Below, in pieces: positions 11,141 through 23,663 of a DNA stretch of 64,000 nt. Both the position numbers and the translations under genes were made by a program. Every line of letters starts with the position of its first letter. Positions within the stretch are counted from its first letter, which is position 1. The notes below the pieces were generated by a model. That model was not told the DNA's origin and made no database searches. It saw only the letters and a list, made by a program, of their open reading frames with translations. The stretch comes from Clavelina lepadiformis (Eukaryota > Chordata > Ascidiacea > Aplousobranchia > Clavelinidae): assembly GCF_947623445.1 (NCBI RefSeq), contig NC_135248.1, positions 434,001-498,000 of the forward strand, written 5' to 3'.

Positions 11141-12596
11141 GTCACAAGTCACGTAAAATATTTCTCTAAAAACAAAGCAGAGTTGAAGAAACATCTTTTC
11201 TGAAGTAAATCTTTGACCGAGTTCCCTCTCAGCAACCTGCTTGTGCTGACATCAGGGAGCTCTCGCTTCAAAACTACCTGCTCAGTCCTTTATATAGAGT
11301 AGGCCCTCTCTCTCTCTCACTCTCTGAAATGTTTGTGTCTGTTTGAAGACAGATCAAATGTTGCAACACCTCACATTAAATAGTAAGTTATAATTGCAAC
11401 TGACACACCTATATCAAGGAAAAGTACAACTGCTGGCCGCTTACTACAGCTCCATCTAGATTGCTGAGTCAAATTTCAAAACAAAGAAAGCTTCCCACAA
11501 CACATCAAGACAAAGGTTCAAGCCATTAACAAAGTTGAAATGAGTCTCATTGTTCCAGCAATTCATGAAAATGTTGTTTTCAGTGGAAGTCCCACCATAA
11601 CAATGATGTAAACAAGAAACAAAAGTAAGGAGAAATGAGTTATTATTGTTACAACATGGTGCTAGAAATCCCCATTAGACCACCAGCAAGACATTTGCAT
11701 AAAAAATAGCATAATCTATATCAGCATTGACAAGTTTCTATTCCATAAGCCATGATACCAATCAATTGCAACAATACAAAAGTTTGTGAATGGTCATTTT
11801 ATAACAATCTACAGTGGACACAGGATAGTGTGGTATCATATTTCACTCATAATTGCAGACATCAATGGAAGTCAAGAGGTCACAGCTTGGAGTATTCCAC
11901 GGTTTCTGCCACAGGCCCACTTTGACTCACAACTTTATCAAATTTTACTTTACTTAAAATGCAAAAAATTGCTGAAATAATAATCAGTTGGACTCATCTA
12001 CATCATCACAATACTTTCCTCAGCCAGAGGATAAACATTACCATACCGTACCATCTTCCAGGCTAGGCCTGGGTTAAAATTAGGTTAAATCATAAAATAC
12101 CAACCAGGCTAAGCAAGCACGGATAGATCTGTGCTTGAGAGATATAATTAATTCCAGAATTATCCACCTGGCCTACACAGTCTGGCTATGTTGTATGGAA
12201 ATGATATACACATATTTATACATACTGCTACTTTGTAAGGCACTTGCTACAGGCCTACCTTAGTTACAACTTATACAAGGAAGGGTGTAGGCCTATAGCC
12301 GCAGATCAACTTCACAGATGCAGAAAAAGTTGAAGGATCACTTCCGGATACATTATGTAAGAACATCCGCTACATCACGAACGCGCCATTCAAAGATTCC
12401 GAGCCATTCAAATGCACAATAGGATTCCAACCTAGAGGCCTAATCATAATCAGCGATATTCATCGAACGTTCTGGTCGCAGCAAAGTTGATTCTTTGTTA
12501 ATAAGCAACTTTCGTCGCTCGTGATTCACACTTCACACAGGTTGTCTGGTTCAACGGAGCGTGTTACGTCATAACAACCCGGGCGACCAAAAATAG
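11141..12596. other. Caspase copy 1 upstream region, no gene recognised
   Basis: This presumed promoter and intergenic DNA is repeated in units 2 and 3 (about 23753-25209 and 36372-37855). Only simple repeats and short non-conserved frames are seen. Confidence 0.4.
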
Positions 12597-13098
12597 TTAC
12601 AGAACCAAAACTTGATAATTTGCGCAATAAGCGCCATATTGAAAGCAACGTGTGTTTGCTGAAGTAGGTATATTTGGAAATATCACGTGAAGTCGCGGCC
12701 ACACGCTATTTTGATGAGTCTTTATCTTTTTAACATGATACAACACAAAACTTCTTCGCAGGGAATAACAACAAAACACAAACATCTGCCCGATACAGCT
12801 TTGTCTTTCGCCTATGACATAAGAACGCTTGATGACGTCGCTATGCGATCCTAGAATGATAGTCGGTGTTGATTGCGCAGGACACTGTAGGCCTATATTT
12901 GAGTGACAATTCTTATTTCCTAATTTCACCACCGTTTGGTTTTTGTTTAAAGGGTCGATGTCGCAATAATTGTTTTTATCATGCTTGATTGGTCCTGCGT
13001 CACAATAAATTGGCGGGAAATCGCTCAGACATTTACCAGCTGGGAGATTTTCGAGCACAATTAATTATCTTGCTGAGTTCAAATCAAATGGGAAAAGT

Positions 13099-13263
13099 TT
13101 ATTTTGGTAAAATGTTGCTAACGCGCATCAGCTGACTCGTTGCCGCAAACCCAGGTGAAGACGACACCGATTGCGCAATGCTGATTTGAAAATTCCCTGA
13201 GGCTAACCAAAACATGGCCAAAGTCCACAGGAAAAGAGGAACATAAACTGTAATGTGCTTCAT
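13099..13263 (-). CDS. Possible small secreted peptide, copy 1
   Basis: A 54-residue open frame starts MKHITVYVPLFLWTLAMFW, which looks like a signal peptide, followed by a polar stretch ending SNILPK. It repeats intact in unit 2 (25712-25876) but is interrupted in unit 3. No family is recognised. Units 1 and 2 are nearly identical here at the DNA level, so conservation between them is weak evidence for coding. It may be chance. Confidence 0.2.
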   Translation of the reverse strand: MKHITVYVPLFLWTLAMFWLASGNFQISIAQSVSSSPGFAATSQLMRVSNILPK

Positions 13264-15158
13264 GTCTTGACAAATTATTGTGTTACAAAGAAACGAAAGA
13301 AACGAACACGATTGTCTAACTAAAACATTTCCAGAACTTTTTAAGCAAATAATCACTTATTATGACGCAACATTTTCAGCAAAATCAACCCACACGACAA
13401 CATCACAAAATAAAAACATGTCAAAATACTACAAACATACTGATGGTAATTTTGCTTCGACCTAATTGTAGCGCAGGGGCTGTGGTCTCGCATTGCATTG
13501 TGGGAGAGGTGACTTACGTTTGACGAGCATAAACCTACTTGAAATTAAATTCCCTTTGTCGCTCTTTCAAACCCAGACATACTCTAACTACCCTAGTGTG
13601 ACGTCACTATTGTCGATTAATGGTGCAACATCTAGTTGATGACGTCATTCAAAGCTATTATCTTGTTGAGACTTGTCTAAAAAACGGAGACGAAATAAAC
13701 AAAAAGATTTTTGAAATCAGAAGACTGGTGACGAATTGCAGCGGAAACCCGCTTGAGTGATGTCATGAAGATGAATGAAACACATCATGAACCGCAGAAG
13801 CGCGGCAAAAATACGGCGCCAGAGAACGAACGAACGAATATGAACTCGTATTTATTACGCAGATGTTTCAGATTTCTCTGTAATCATTCCCGGCAGAAAC
13901 GACTATAAAATAGTAGAACTGCAATTTCAAACTCTGACCATGACAAACGTATGATTATTAAGAACAAAAGCGAGATATAAGGACAATGTCGAATGCATCA
14001 ACTCTAGCTCAAAAGCTTCAACGACAACAGATAACTTTTCCAGGATCTTTAGCTCTGCTGCTGGGTTTTGCAACAAATAGAAGCCTCAATCGCTGCAGAT
14101 TTATCTATACCTGATCTAAAACTTTTTCAACAAAATTTTGCGTTAAATTAAATGTTGCCACAGATGTGTCACAAAAACCTGGCTTAAAATGGCACAAATA
14201 GCGACGCTGTAATGTTGAAATCGAATGTGTAAAGGCTGGTGTTTATTGAAGTACGGAGCTGAACTTGTCGGATTTTGCGACGTACAAATCTTTATTAAAA
14301 AAATTTTTGTACAATTACTGACGAAGCTTTTTTGTGTCAGCAGAAATTTCTTCTAAAACGTACAACAGGGTGGCGCAATTGCCAACTGAAATCAACACAG
14401 GAAATCTGACTTTCCTTCACTTACATTGCCAAGTAAACGCACGAGGTGGTGTTCTCGTATGGCGTCACAATCTCAAGTGTACGTGTCAGAATGACCATTA
14501 AATTTCCAAGTTCCAACCTACTTGTGGTGATAAATTGTACGTCACAAGGATTTTTCAAAATCTTTTCATTACTTTGTTATTCAATTAACTGTGGTTCTTA
14601 TCTAAGCTCGATATTGTGTCAGATGCTGTCATCTTTGCTTTGTAAAAATGCGACAAAATACTCGCGGATCTGAAAACAACTTCCGCTCGCACAGACACCA
14701 ACAGCGCGTCGGTCGCGTCCGCGAATGCTTTGCTGGCACCAAAAAGGATCGACCGAGACATTCATTTATTCATTTTATTTTTCATCTTCAATGTAGAGAA
14801 CGAAAACATTATGCTGACGCAAGTGGTCCCAAACATGTTGGTAGTTATCGACACTTTCCACAAATTGGACGGGCAAATGTGATAAGGCCTCGAGGGCAAA
14901 AACGTGCATTACGGACCAATAAGAGAATGTAAAAAAGTTATTAGCGTCAGCACGGCCACCAAACCCAAATTCGAAGTGTCGAAGTTTTTATTAATTTAGA
15001 AGCTCTGTAAGAAAATTATTTGTAAATAATAAATAAAAATTTGTGTCAACGCAAAAGACTGAATACCAAGTTACTACAGAAGCTTCAGTCCCAAGTTTCG
15101 TTCAAAAATCAATGTAAATTTTTGTCTTTCCTACTGTAAATGAACCTATATATAGACT
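13264..15158. other. Unit 1 distal region, no gene recognised
   Basis: Non-coding by inspection. Several open frames of 60-95 codons occur, but they keep their DNA sequence only between units 1 and 2 and do not resemble known proteins. TGACGTCA palindromes occur at 13599 and 13640. Equivalent DNA occurs at about 25877-27771 and 38534-40420. Confidence 0.4.
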
Positions 15159-15166
15159 GCTATAAG

Positions 15167-15512
15167 CAGGGTTGCCATCAGTCTCAACTCAAAAATAAGG
15201 ACGACTAGAAAATGAACAAGGAATACCACCTTAAACAGTGTACAACAAGAGAAAGCAACCAATGTTCCTAAAAAAAAAAAAAACAAGACACTATCTGCAT
15301 GTTCATAATTTTGGTATCTCTTTGGTACAAAATGGTATCGTAAGGTGACAAAATGCCCAAAATAAGGACAAAAGTGCCCACCTCCGCCTTAAAAATAAGG
15401 ACGCAAGTGAAAATAAGGACATTTCTTAGAAATAACGACAAACATATTTTCTAAGACACGGACCTTTAAAATAAGGACAAATCTTAGAAATATGGACGGT
15501 ATGGCAACCCTG
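15167..15512. mobile_element. hAT-type MITE, 346 bp, copy in unit 1
   Basis: Terminal inverted repeats CAGGGTTGCCAT and ATGGCAACCCTG flank an internally repetitive body with several AATAAGGAC words. An 8-bp target duplication, GCTATAAG, lies at 15159-15166 and 15513-15520. The empty site in unit 3 (near 40417-40426) has a single GCTATAAA. CAG-type ends plus an 8-bp duplication are the mark of the hAT superfamily. No transposase is encoded. Confidence 0.9.
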
Positions 15513-15848
15513 GCTATAAGGCTGTTATTTTAGAAAAGAAGTACATAGACATCCTATATAGTATTACTGACTGTGCTTGAATCAAATGCCACAAGTTGTC
15601 GCACTTCACTATTCTTTATTCCGTAACAATAAACAGCGCCACCGAATGGAGCATTATTAACATGAGTACTGTTGACAACATGACGTCATATCTAACAAAC
15701 ATTTAAAAAGCAAGGTTTAGAAAACGACGTCATTACAAGTTAGTTATGACGTCACGCAATTGTTTATTCAGAGAGCACGGAATGCATTGGAAGTGAAGAT
15801 TGAGAGGAAAAGCAGCAAACGAGGTATCGCGGTTGATATAGTTGATAT

Positions 15849-16142
15849 AAAGGTGGCTTATGGCCGTGGATTAAGTTGAAGCGGCTTATGGCCGTGAATT
15901 GGGCTAGAATGGCTTACGGCCGGGATCGAACCTGGAACCTCTAGCACCGAGTGCAGTGTCGAAGAACGCGAGCTACGAAGTGGCAACAGCAAACAACAAC
16001 AATTTAACGCATTTAAACAAGCATTAGATGTAGATTCTTGAAAAATGAAATGCAACAGATAGGGATTCGAACCCGAGACCTATCGCACCAAATGAATTGC
16101 CATTATGCTCGAGCTAATCAACTGTATTTGCCAATAAAGTTA
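15849..16142 (-). repeat. Dimeric tRNA-derived SINE, copy 2
   Basis: It has the same two tRNA-like heads as the element at 6147, with fewer 3' tail repeats. It marks the junction between units 1 and 2. Shortly after it, at about 16230-16275, units 2 and 3 carry a short insert absent from unit 1. Confidence 0.6.
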
Positions 16143-17055
16143 AAAAGATATATAACCATCATGTCCATGTAGCAAAAAAGTGGTAAATCTCACTTGCTTT
16201 CAAAAAATCGAGCTCATTCTCGATATAAAGCGCGCAAGACCAAACCCCGGGGCTGGCGCTGCCCAGAAGACTCAACTGTTTCGGCGCGACATATTTCAAA
16301 GTGGTTCAATATTTGCCCCGGAAGTTGCTACGAGTTGGAAAGTTTGAAAACTCTTGTTTGTGGAAATGAGAGAAAATAGTTGCATTCCACTTAAATTTTG
16401 ATTTACAATGTTTGAAGTAAATATTCTGGAAGAATAAATTTGCTTTTTAACTTTAAAGGCAGAGCTGCCTATAACGTCACGAAGAACTTCTTAATAATTT
16501 ATTGCTTGTTTAGAAGCTCCAATGTGAGGTGACAAATTGTAAATGCTTCAACATAATTTTGCTGAGATGATCTAAGAAAGAGAAATACGTCACACCTGGT
16601 CAACAGCACATCGTATTTAACCAGTTGGAGGGCGCTAAAGATCCCGATCCCAGCATTCAACGAGATTATTGCGCAACAATTGGATCCGGAACAAACCCTG
16701 ACTTTCTTTTGTAAAATATCCACACAGACATCACATTACACCTTGATTTCATCAAGAACAGTGCACCGTGGTACAATTACGTCATAATCGTGGATTGAAC
16801 TTATAAACACGTGACAAAACATAAAAAAGTTCAAACTAACTCACAGGATTCTCATTACATGAAATTTCGCGGCGGAATCTGCGTAAGATGACGTAATAAA
16901 TGAAGCTTATAAAAACTTGGCGAAATAGACAAAGTTTTGTAAAACGAGACAAAAACTAATACAAAGGTAGGAATAAAAAATCTAAAAACAGCTGAAAATA
17001 TACAAATTATTGATATGATTCGACGAAGCAGCAGATTCAATGGATCAGTAAAAGC

Positions 17056-20000
17056 TTAGATTGGGGTCTCGTAGTAAAACTTCTTCACGCTCAACCCCGC
17101 CACGCTCAAATCTTCGGAAGACGCAAGGATCTGTGACGTATTAGGCGGCAGGCTTCTTCTATCCGAGTTTCTTCCCTTGGCGAATAGGTGAGTCATGTTG
17201 CTAGGTTCCGTGTCCGACTTGTGCATTCGGCGAACGGCGTCAGCTGAGTTGCTGTACGGGGGATTCACCTGAAGGCTGCTTTTCCTGGGGCCGCCAGGAA
17301 TTGCCCAGGGCTGGCTCGATAGACGATTGCTGTTGTCGATTGCTGATCGCTTTCCCATTACGTCATCGGGTTTCTGGGGGTTGACGTGCTCGGGTTGATG
17401 GGGATCTCCCGTGTTGTAGCCAGGGGAAAAGGAGAGACGTTGGTCCCCACTGCAAAAAGCAGCAAGCGGTAAATGAATTATATAAACTGTGTCCGCCAGA
17501 TGGCGGGTTGAGCAGACAACAAACAAATAATTTAATGACATCAAGAAACTCGACTAAGACAGGAGAGTGTGCGCCACATGACGTCAACAATCGGTTTCTG
17601 GGCGTATTACAATCCCTTATGACGTAACAATAACTCACCCGGCGTTAGGTGATGCGTAACTTTGCCTGGATGCCAAATATGACGGAGACTCCACCTGATT
17701 ATGACATCATAATTAATTACACTGGTCAACACGATTTTTGTTGCAGATTGTGTTTGGGTCTTTTTTACCTAATTTGGGGGCGCTGAATCCGAATCTGGCG
17801 TTATTTTGTTTCTATCACATCACGTTTTTGAGATAATATATAATTTATATATGTTCATTATGAAATAATACTGCAAATCAGAGACCGCCTTGAAATGTAG
17901 AAGTTGTTTTAATCAGAACTGCTGGAACGTTTAATCATGCAAAACACGAACACAAAGCCTCGTGTTCAGTTAAAAAACATCACTAGAAATTGACCGTTGA
18001 ACATTCAATGTAATGCCACAATCTTTAAGAACTCGAAAATTTTCGTTTTAATGGCTTTCGTTTGTGGGTAGTAGTGTAAATTTATCTCTTCAAATTCCAG
18101 CAGTAATCTGCCATCATGTGGCAATCCCATCGGCCCTGGTAGCGCTCTTCCATAACTCTAATATATTGGTGGAAGCGCTCACCTTGTTCTTCACTGACGT
18201 CCCCAAGGTTTTCAGGAAAGTAATCTGAATGATTTTTCAGAAAATGTAGCTTTATGCTCATATTGCATTTCATCTCTTGCATGCTGGACAACATTTCTTT
18301 TACGAGGTCTCGATAGTTCTCTGCCTTTCTGTTGCCAAAGAAGTTACTAACAACTAAAGAAAAAGCATTCCATGCCCTTGCTTCTAATGTGTTCATTGAT
18401 GCTGCAAAATTTGCATCTCTGAGCAACTGCCTTATTTGTGGGCCGTTAAAAACTCTTCACTAAGACTTCACTAAAACTATTTTTTTTCTTCACTAAGACT
18501 TGGGAAGGCTTGGCATATGTACTTAAAGCAATCTCCACTGTGACCAAGGGCTTTAACATACTGTTTCATTGCGCCAAGTTTGATGTGAAGTGGCAGCAGG
18601 ATGATCTTCTTGGTATCCACTAACGGGTTATGAATGATATTTTTTTCTCCAGGTGTTAAACTGCTCCTTTCTGGCCACTTATCTTTTATCCAATGCTCAT
18701 CTTTGGCTCTGCTATCCCAGTAGCAGAGAAAACAAGGGTATTTGGTGTAACCACCTTGCTGTTCTAACAGAAAGTTCATCATTTTTATGTCTACACACAA
18801 TCCCCAGCCATGATCACTGTACTTCAGTGTTTCCAGCACATTCTTAATGTTTTCATACGTCTCTTTGAGTGTCACAGAATGTCCTACTGGAATCGATGCA
18901 TATTTATTTCCATTGTGAAGTAACACGCATTTCAGGCTTCGTTTTGAGCTGTCAATAAACAGTCTCCACTCATCTGGTTGATATTTGGCTATTCCTAATT
19001 GCAAAAGAAGACCTTCAATATCATGGCAATAAACCAAAGATCTTTTAGAAGAAAAATAGTTCAGAAATAGCTTTTCTCGATTCCGATAAAACGTGACAGA
19101 TCATTCAAGCTGGAGAAGGTTTTTTTCCTGGAGCCGTGAAGCTAGCAGTTCTGAGGCCTGTTTGGAAAGATTTAAATCACGGATTAAATCGTTCAGTTCC
19201 GACTGATTGAACAATAAGGGTTGCTCAGAAAAGGAGCTCAAGGGTTGAAAATCTAAATCTGAAACTTCTTTATCAGTTTGTGAAGAATCAGAGGATAATC
19301 TAAGCTCTTCTTCACTACTTTCGGGCAGATGAGTAAAGGTAGGCACAGGTATTTCGTCACTGTGTGCAATAGGACGCAGAGCAGAGGCAAGATTTGGATA
19401 TTGCAGCTTGTGCTTGTTCCTCTTGTTGTAACCTTTCACACTGACACGACAAAAGTAGCAATCATTGAGATGATTTTTTTGTTCTGGCCAGATCATTGGT
19501 ATACCAAACTTCAGATGTTTGTCCTTGCCCTGAGACCAAGATCTCAAACTCTCCACGCAACTTCTGCATACTTTATGAGGGACCCAACTTTTATCTTGGT
19601 CCCCTAACTTCACCTTAAAGTAAGCGAAATAAGACCTTTTCACAAAATTGGTAATTTCATGTCGTTGGGAAGAGACAGTGAAGCAACCACAAATATAGCA
19701 AAAAATATTGGGGTCATTGGCGCATGTACGCTTTTTGACAGCTGACATAGTATTTAATACAATCCAAAATTACAACTCAATAACACAAACTGACTCCATA
19801 AAGTCAATGAAAGTATACTGCGAAAATTACACCCTGTCTTTCGTTTGGTTTCAAGTTAGTTTCAAGTTTCAAGTTCAGAGTAAGCAGAATTAGCACGATA
19901 AGCACATTAAGCATGATAAGCAGATTAAGCATGATAAGCACGATAAGCAGTTTGGTTCTTTGGATAATCAGACATCCTGTGTCTTTTAATGTTTCAAAAC

Positions 20001-23000
20001 AAGCTTATATGACCACACATTTGGGTTATTTGCCAAAGCGCATAATTTTATTTTACCTTGTACAAACAATATTATGTTTATCGTTTACAATGTTTATGTT
20101 TTACTAAAGAGCAAGGTGCTGTCATAAAAAGCATTTATAAAGCCGATTAAGTCTGCAGGGCAGATGTATAAAGATAAAGATGGTAACTAAGTAATGAACT
20201 ACCAAAGAAAAATGAATGCGTCCACATATATTTTCGAAATTCGAAAAGAGGTCCGTGATTGAAAAAGATTGAGAACCATTGGATTAAAGTTAACCGAAAT
20301 CTCTGTCATTCAGTACTACAACAAAAACTTTCAGCCGAGGTTTCATCATAGGTGATTTCAATAACAATATTTGATCTGTTGCTGTTATACGCTCACCGTA
20401 CCGTCGCTAATGAAAGTCAAAATTTGATCATTTTATGAAATTGGGGAAAATGCGCAGCGAAAAAACCTGACGTGATAGAGCAATTCTGAGCTCAGAATTG
20501 GATTCAGCAACCAAAACTTATCCTAAATCAATCATCAAAGTTCATGCAACTAAAAATTGTTTTGTTTTTGTAGACCAGTGTTATTAACGAGAAGCAAAAG
20601 TTAATAACGCCTCGATCTATCATTGTGACGTCAAACAAGAAATAAAGAGAAGGAAAGCATGAAGCCTATTTTAAAGGGAAATCCCCATATGGGTACCTGT
20701 GGGGGGCGGGAAGCTTGGTTGGGTTTGGGGTGGAAGAACAACTCGGCGGTGAGTCGAGTTGGTATGGAGGGGATTGACTTCTTCTTGTTCCACGTTGGGT
20801 CGTCGGTGGCAGATTCAAAGTCATAAGCGACCAGTCTGTTCACCCTGGTCATCATCTAAACAGGCTACAAGTCAGCCGCCGCGTGTGACGTCACAATGAA
20901 ACTCAGCGAGCAACAATTACCTGCATGATCTCCATGTGAGCTCCGTACTTGCGCAGGGTGGCGCACAAATTCTGGATGAAGATTGAACCGTTGTTTTCAT
21001 TCCGCCACGAATAATATTCTGCAACAAAGCATGCACTCTGGCGTCAAAATGCTGATTATGACGTAATTACTATACCACGAACGAAAACGAATGCTCTTAA
21101 CCACCTGACACTGTCGAGTTCGCGATGAGGAAATCGGCCTCAACGGGGACCGACACGTAATCAGGTGCGCCATCTACCACGTCACCCACAGGGGCACCTG
21201 CAGGCCCGTCCACTCTGTCAAAGCTGTTCGACGCCAGTCGTACCTGGACACCATCGTCACGTTTGTAGCCACGGCACGCCTGGAAGTGTCGGTGATTACA
21301 ATTATATACAGAGACTCGTGTCACGCATCACTGCACACCAACCTGGATGAAGAATAACTTCGGCTTCCTTGCAAGACTCGGGCAGTTGTCGGGACTGAAG
21401 GGCCGCGTGAATTCCTTCAACTCCATCTTCGCATCTCGCGCGTACAGGACGTCATTATCGCCACCATGTGTCAGGATCGCACAGCCAAAGCAGTCGTAGT
21501 TTGAGTGGTCGGCTTCGGCCACTAAGAACATGGACATATTATAACAAACACGAATGCATTACAACAGCGAATGAGGAAGTTGCAAGCTTACCTCGCTTCA
21601 GCCAGCGCTGGATGAGTTGTTTGCCCGCGTCGTGAATGATGCGGACGTATTCGAAGCCGAGATTTTTCACCGTGTCTTCGATGTTCATCGCATCCATGTC
21701 CGTGCCGAGTCGAACTTTCAACCTGAGCTTCGGGTCAAAGTTCTGAAAAACCGAATCAGATGAAGTTGCTTTCTATAAATCCACATACAGGACCACAACA
21801 CAGTGAATTTATGCATGTGGACAAGCTAGAACATGTGTTGGCACGAAAGGCGGACCAGGCTGAACTCTACTAGATAAGATGATGTGGAACCTTTTGGTTG
21901 AAGATGATGAAGCATCCTCTCTCCTGGTGCCTCATGTTGTACTGATACTCCGAATCGATCCTCTCAAGCAATCTAATCTCTGGAGGATGTGCTCCTTGCA
22001 TGGATACGTCTCCATCGCTTCCAACATCTGCATCCACCACGTCGTTCCTTGATCCTTCCTCTGGACCACACCTGAAACATAGATATCTCATAACATACCA
22101 CCACAAGACAGCGAGTTGATATCTTTTAGCTGACACTCACATATAGAAGTGCTTGATTGATTCTGTGATGTCATCTTCTTTGTCATCCCGAGTATTTTGA
22201 AAAACATCATCAATTGTGACCACATAATCTCTCTTCTCAGCTTTGCTGCAAATGAATTTTTTTAAATTAATTCCTGAAACATAATCAGCACATTGATGAA
22301 AATTGCAAGAGCAGTTTTGTTTATGTAACAATACAGTCGTGTTTACTCACCCAGGGTCAAAGTTCATGACGACGTTCCCCGCAGGTTCTATAGACGGAGT
22401 ATCCTGGAACAGGACGGCTCCTGCGTGTACAAATGTGAAAATAGATTATTATTTATCAACCAAAACAAATTCTCGTGCAACTACCACGTAGAGTTTCAAG
22501 AAGCAATTGAGCAATATAAGATCAAACAAAAGCAGAAATTGATGGATTGTGAAAAGCAAATAGAGTGTTAGATCGGTATAAGTTTCGTCATCCCCCTATT
22601 GAACGCAGCAAATGGGTCTTGCACCATCGGTAAATCGTTTGACTAATGAGTAAACATGAGAAGGTAAACACTGGCTCGCTTATTGTGAGGACACGACCCA
22701 GCAGAGAAAAACAAACACATCACAATTAAATGATTATGACAGAACATTACACCACAATTAAAAGCAAAAGATTGCAAAGCAACACAGAGCACTGCAGCAA
22801 TTAATTAGTGGTTGCGCAATCGATTAATTTTACTGAAATAACATTAATGAAATAAAAGCAGCAAATTATTAAAGGAAGTTTCACGTTGCTGACAATCTAT
22901 TTTTAGCATGGACGACACATATTGATACCGGGACTCAGCTTTACACATGGGCAATGTCACAAATGTGCAGTGAAGTTACAAATGGACGCAATAATCAGAC

Positions 23001-23663
23001 GCTGGTTAGAGAGAGTGGCTACAACTTAAACAACATAGTCTGAAGAAAGCTGAGCCCACTTGACCAAACAGCAAGTTATAAGAGCTCATTTGCCCGGCAA
23101 CATTTCCATACAGGCAAGCAGCTAAATTACAATATGCCACCAACTTAAGCAATAAACATCATATTGCAAGCTTACTGAATGAAAAATCTTAACTTTAAAC
23201 GTACCACAAGCATCATTACAACTATCTGCGCTGTTGCTAACATCGCTGAAACAAATCATTTACAAGTAAATGAAAACATGTTGTGCCTTATCACGAAAAA
23301 CACAGAATTGGTTTAGAAATCAAAGCGAAAATTAAACTTGTACCTGCTGGTAGTGAAGATGTGGAAGAAACTCGATCTTCCTGATGTCGTTCGTCGATTC
23401 CGTCAAATGTGGGGTCTGCCATCGCACTTTCGTAATCTTTGTCCTGCAAAAATTCACAACTTCATAAAACACAAATCCTTCATTGTATGAAAAGAATTAA
23501 ACGAACATTTCAAAGACGAAAACAGTCAGAAGTATTGTGCAATTTAAGTTTGTGACTGTAAGCTACACATTTTGAAATGTGGTAAAATATTTTCGTAAAA
23601 TATCTGCACAAGCACGTCATAGCTTACCTGGTTTGTACGATCAAATTCTGGGAAAATATCCAT
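17056..23663 (-). CDS. Caspase-3/7-like effector caspase, copy 2; transposon in tail intron
   Basis: This paralogue has the same twelve-exon model as copy 1: 23628-23663, 23344-23443, 22351-22420, 22141-22245, 21891-22071, 21592-21742, 21343-21521, 21105-21279, 20921-21018, 20697-20855, 17639-17694, 17056-17449. The catalytic LTHGG and QACRG motifs are kept and no exon is broken. A few residues differ from copy 1, for example SIPSIPT in place of QIPSVST near the end of the core. The intron before the tail exon is about 3.0 kb, against 141 bp in copy 1, because a DNA transposon ends 23 nt upstream of the acceptor AG. That is branch-point or pyrimidine-tract territory. The tail may therefore be skipped, leaving a protein that ends soon after the core in a hydrophobic MLSFSLFLV stretch. 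Confidence 0.88.
17720..20580 (-). mobile_element. DNA transposon, 2,861 bp, inserted in caspase copy 2 intron
   Basis: The ends are inverted repeats starting CACTGGTC (left CACTGGTCAACA, right as reverse complement CACTGGTCTACA). A TTA target duplication lies at 17717-17719 and 20581-20583. Unit 1 has the unoccupied site. The element encodes one minus-strand transposase-like protein, now broken. Subterminal GATTCAGC words and a string of ATAAGCA-type repeats (about 19894-19952) lie inside. CAC ends with a 3-bp duplication fit the CMC (EnSpm/Mirage/Chapaev) group, but the superfamily is not certain. Confidence 0.9.
18082..19748 (-). pseudogene. Broken transposase-like gene in the unit 2 transposon
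   Basis: Three open pieces read in order. Piece 19101-19748 has paired cysteines of a zinc-finger type (CYICGCF, KVCRSC, DCYFC). Piece 18477-19037 has FIDSSKRS, CVDIKMMN and PCFLCYWDSR. Piece 18082-18426 has GERFHQYI and ends ADYCWNLKR. The acidic residues in FID, CVD and GERFH could be a DDE triad; that is inference. Pieces one and two are in the same frame, separated by a single TGA. Pieces two and three differ by a frameshift near a poly-A run and a small local duplication of TTCACTAAG. I know this protein type from uncharacterised animal sequences but cannot name a Pfam family. Confidence 0.75.

Larger units (their letters stand above)
6147..15848. repeat. Tandem duplication unit 1 (about 9.7 kb)
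   Basis: This is the first of three head-to-tail copies. It begins in the tRNA-derived element and ends at the start of the next such element. It contains caspase copy 1 and the upstream region with a 346-bp MITE. It lacks the 2,861-bp transposon found in the other two units; the empty site is near 7961-7972. Its back half, from about 10.4 kb on, is nearly identical to the back half of unit 2, while its front half is more diverged from units 2 and 3. Confidence 0.92.

Noticed and set aside
12597-13058. 153-codon open frame on the minus strand, repeated in unit 2 (25210-25671)
   Set aside because: No ATG start near its beginning and no domain. In the more diverged unit 3 it is split by frameshifts, while the surrounding DNA is equally conserved. 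It looks like a chance frame kept by recent duplication.
14648-14932. 94-codon plus-strand frame, basic and Arg/His-rich, repeated in unit 2
   Set aside because: The unit 3 version is shortened and altered with no sign of coding constraint. No similarity recognised.
19329-19607. 92-codon plus-strand frame inside the transposon
   Set aside because: It is the antisense shadow of the zinc-finger part of the transposase.
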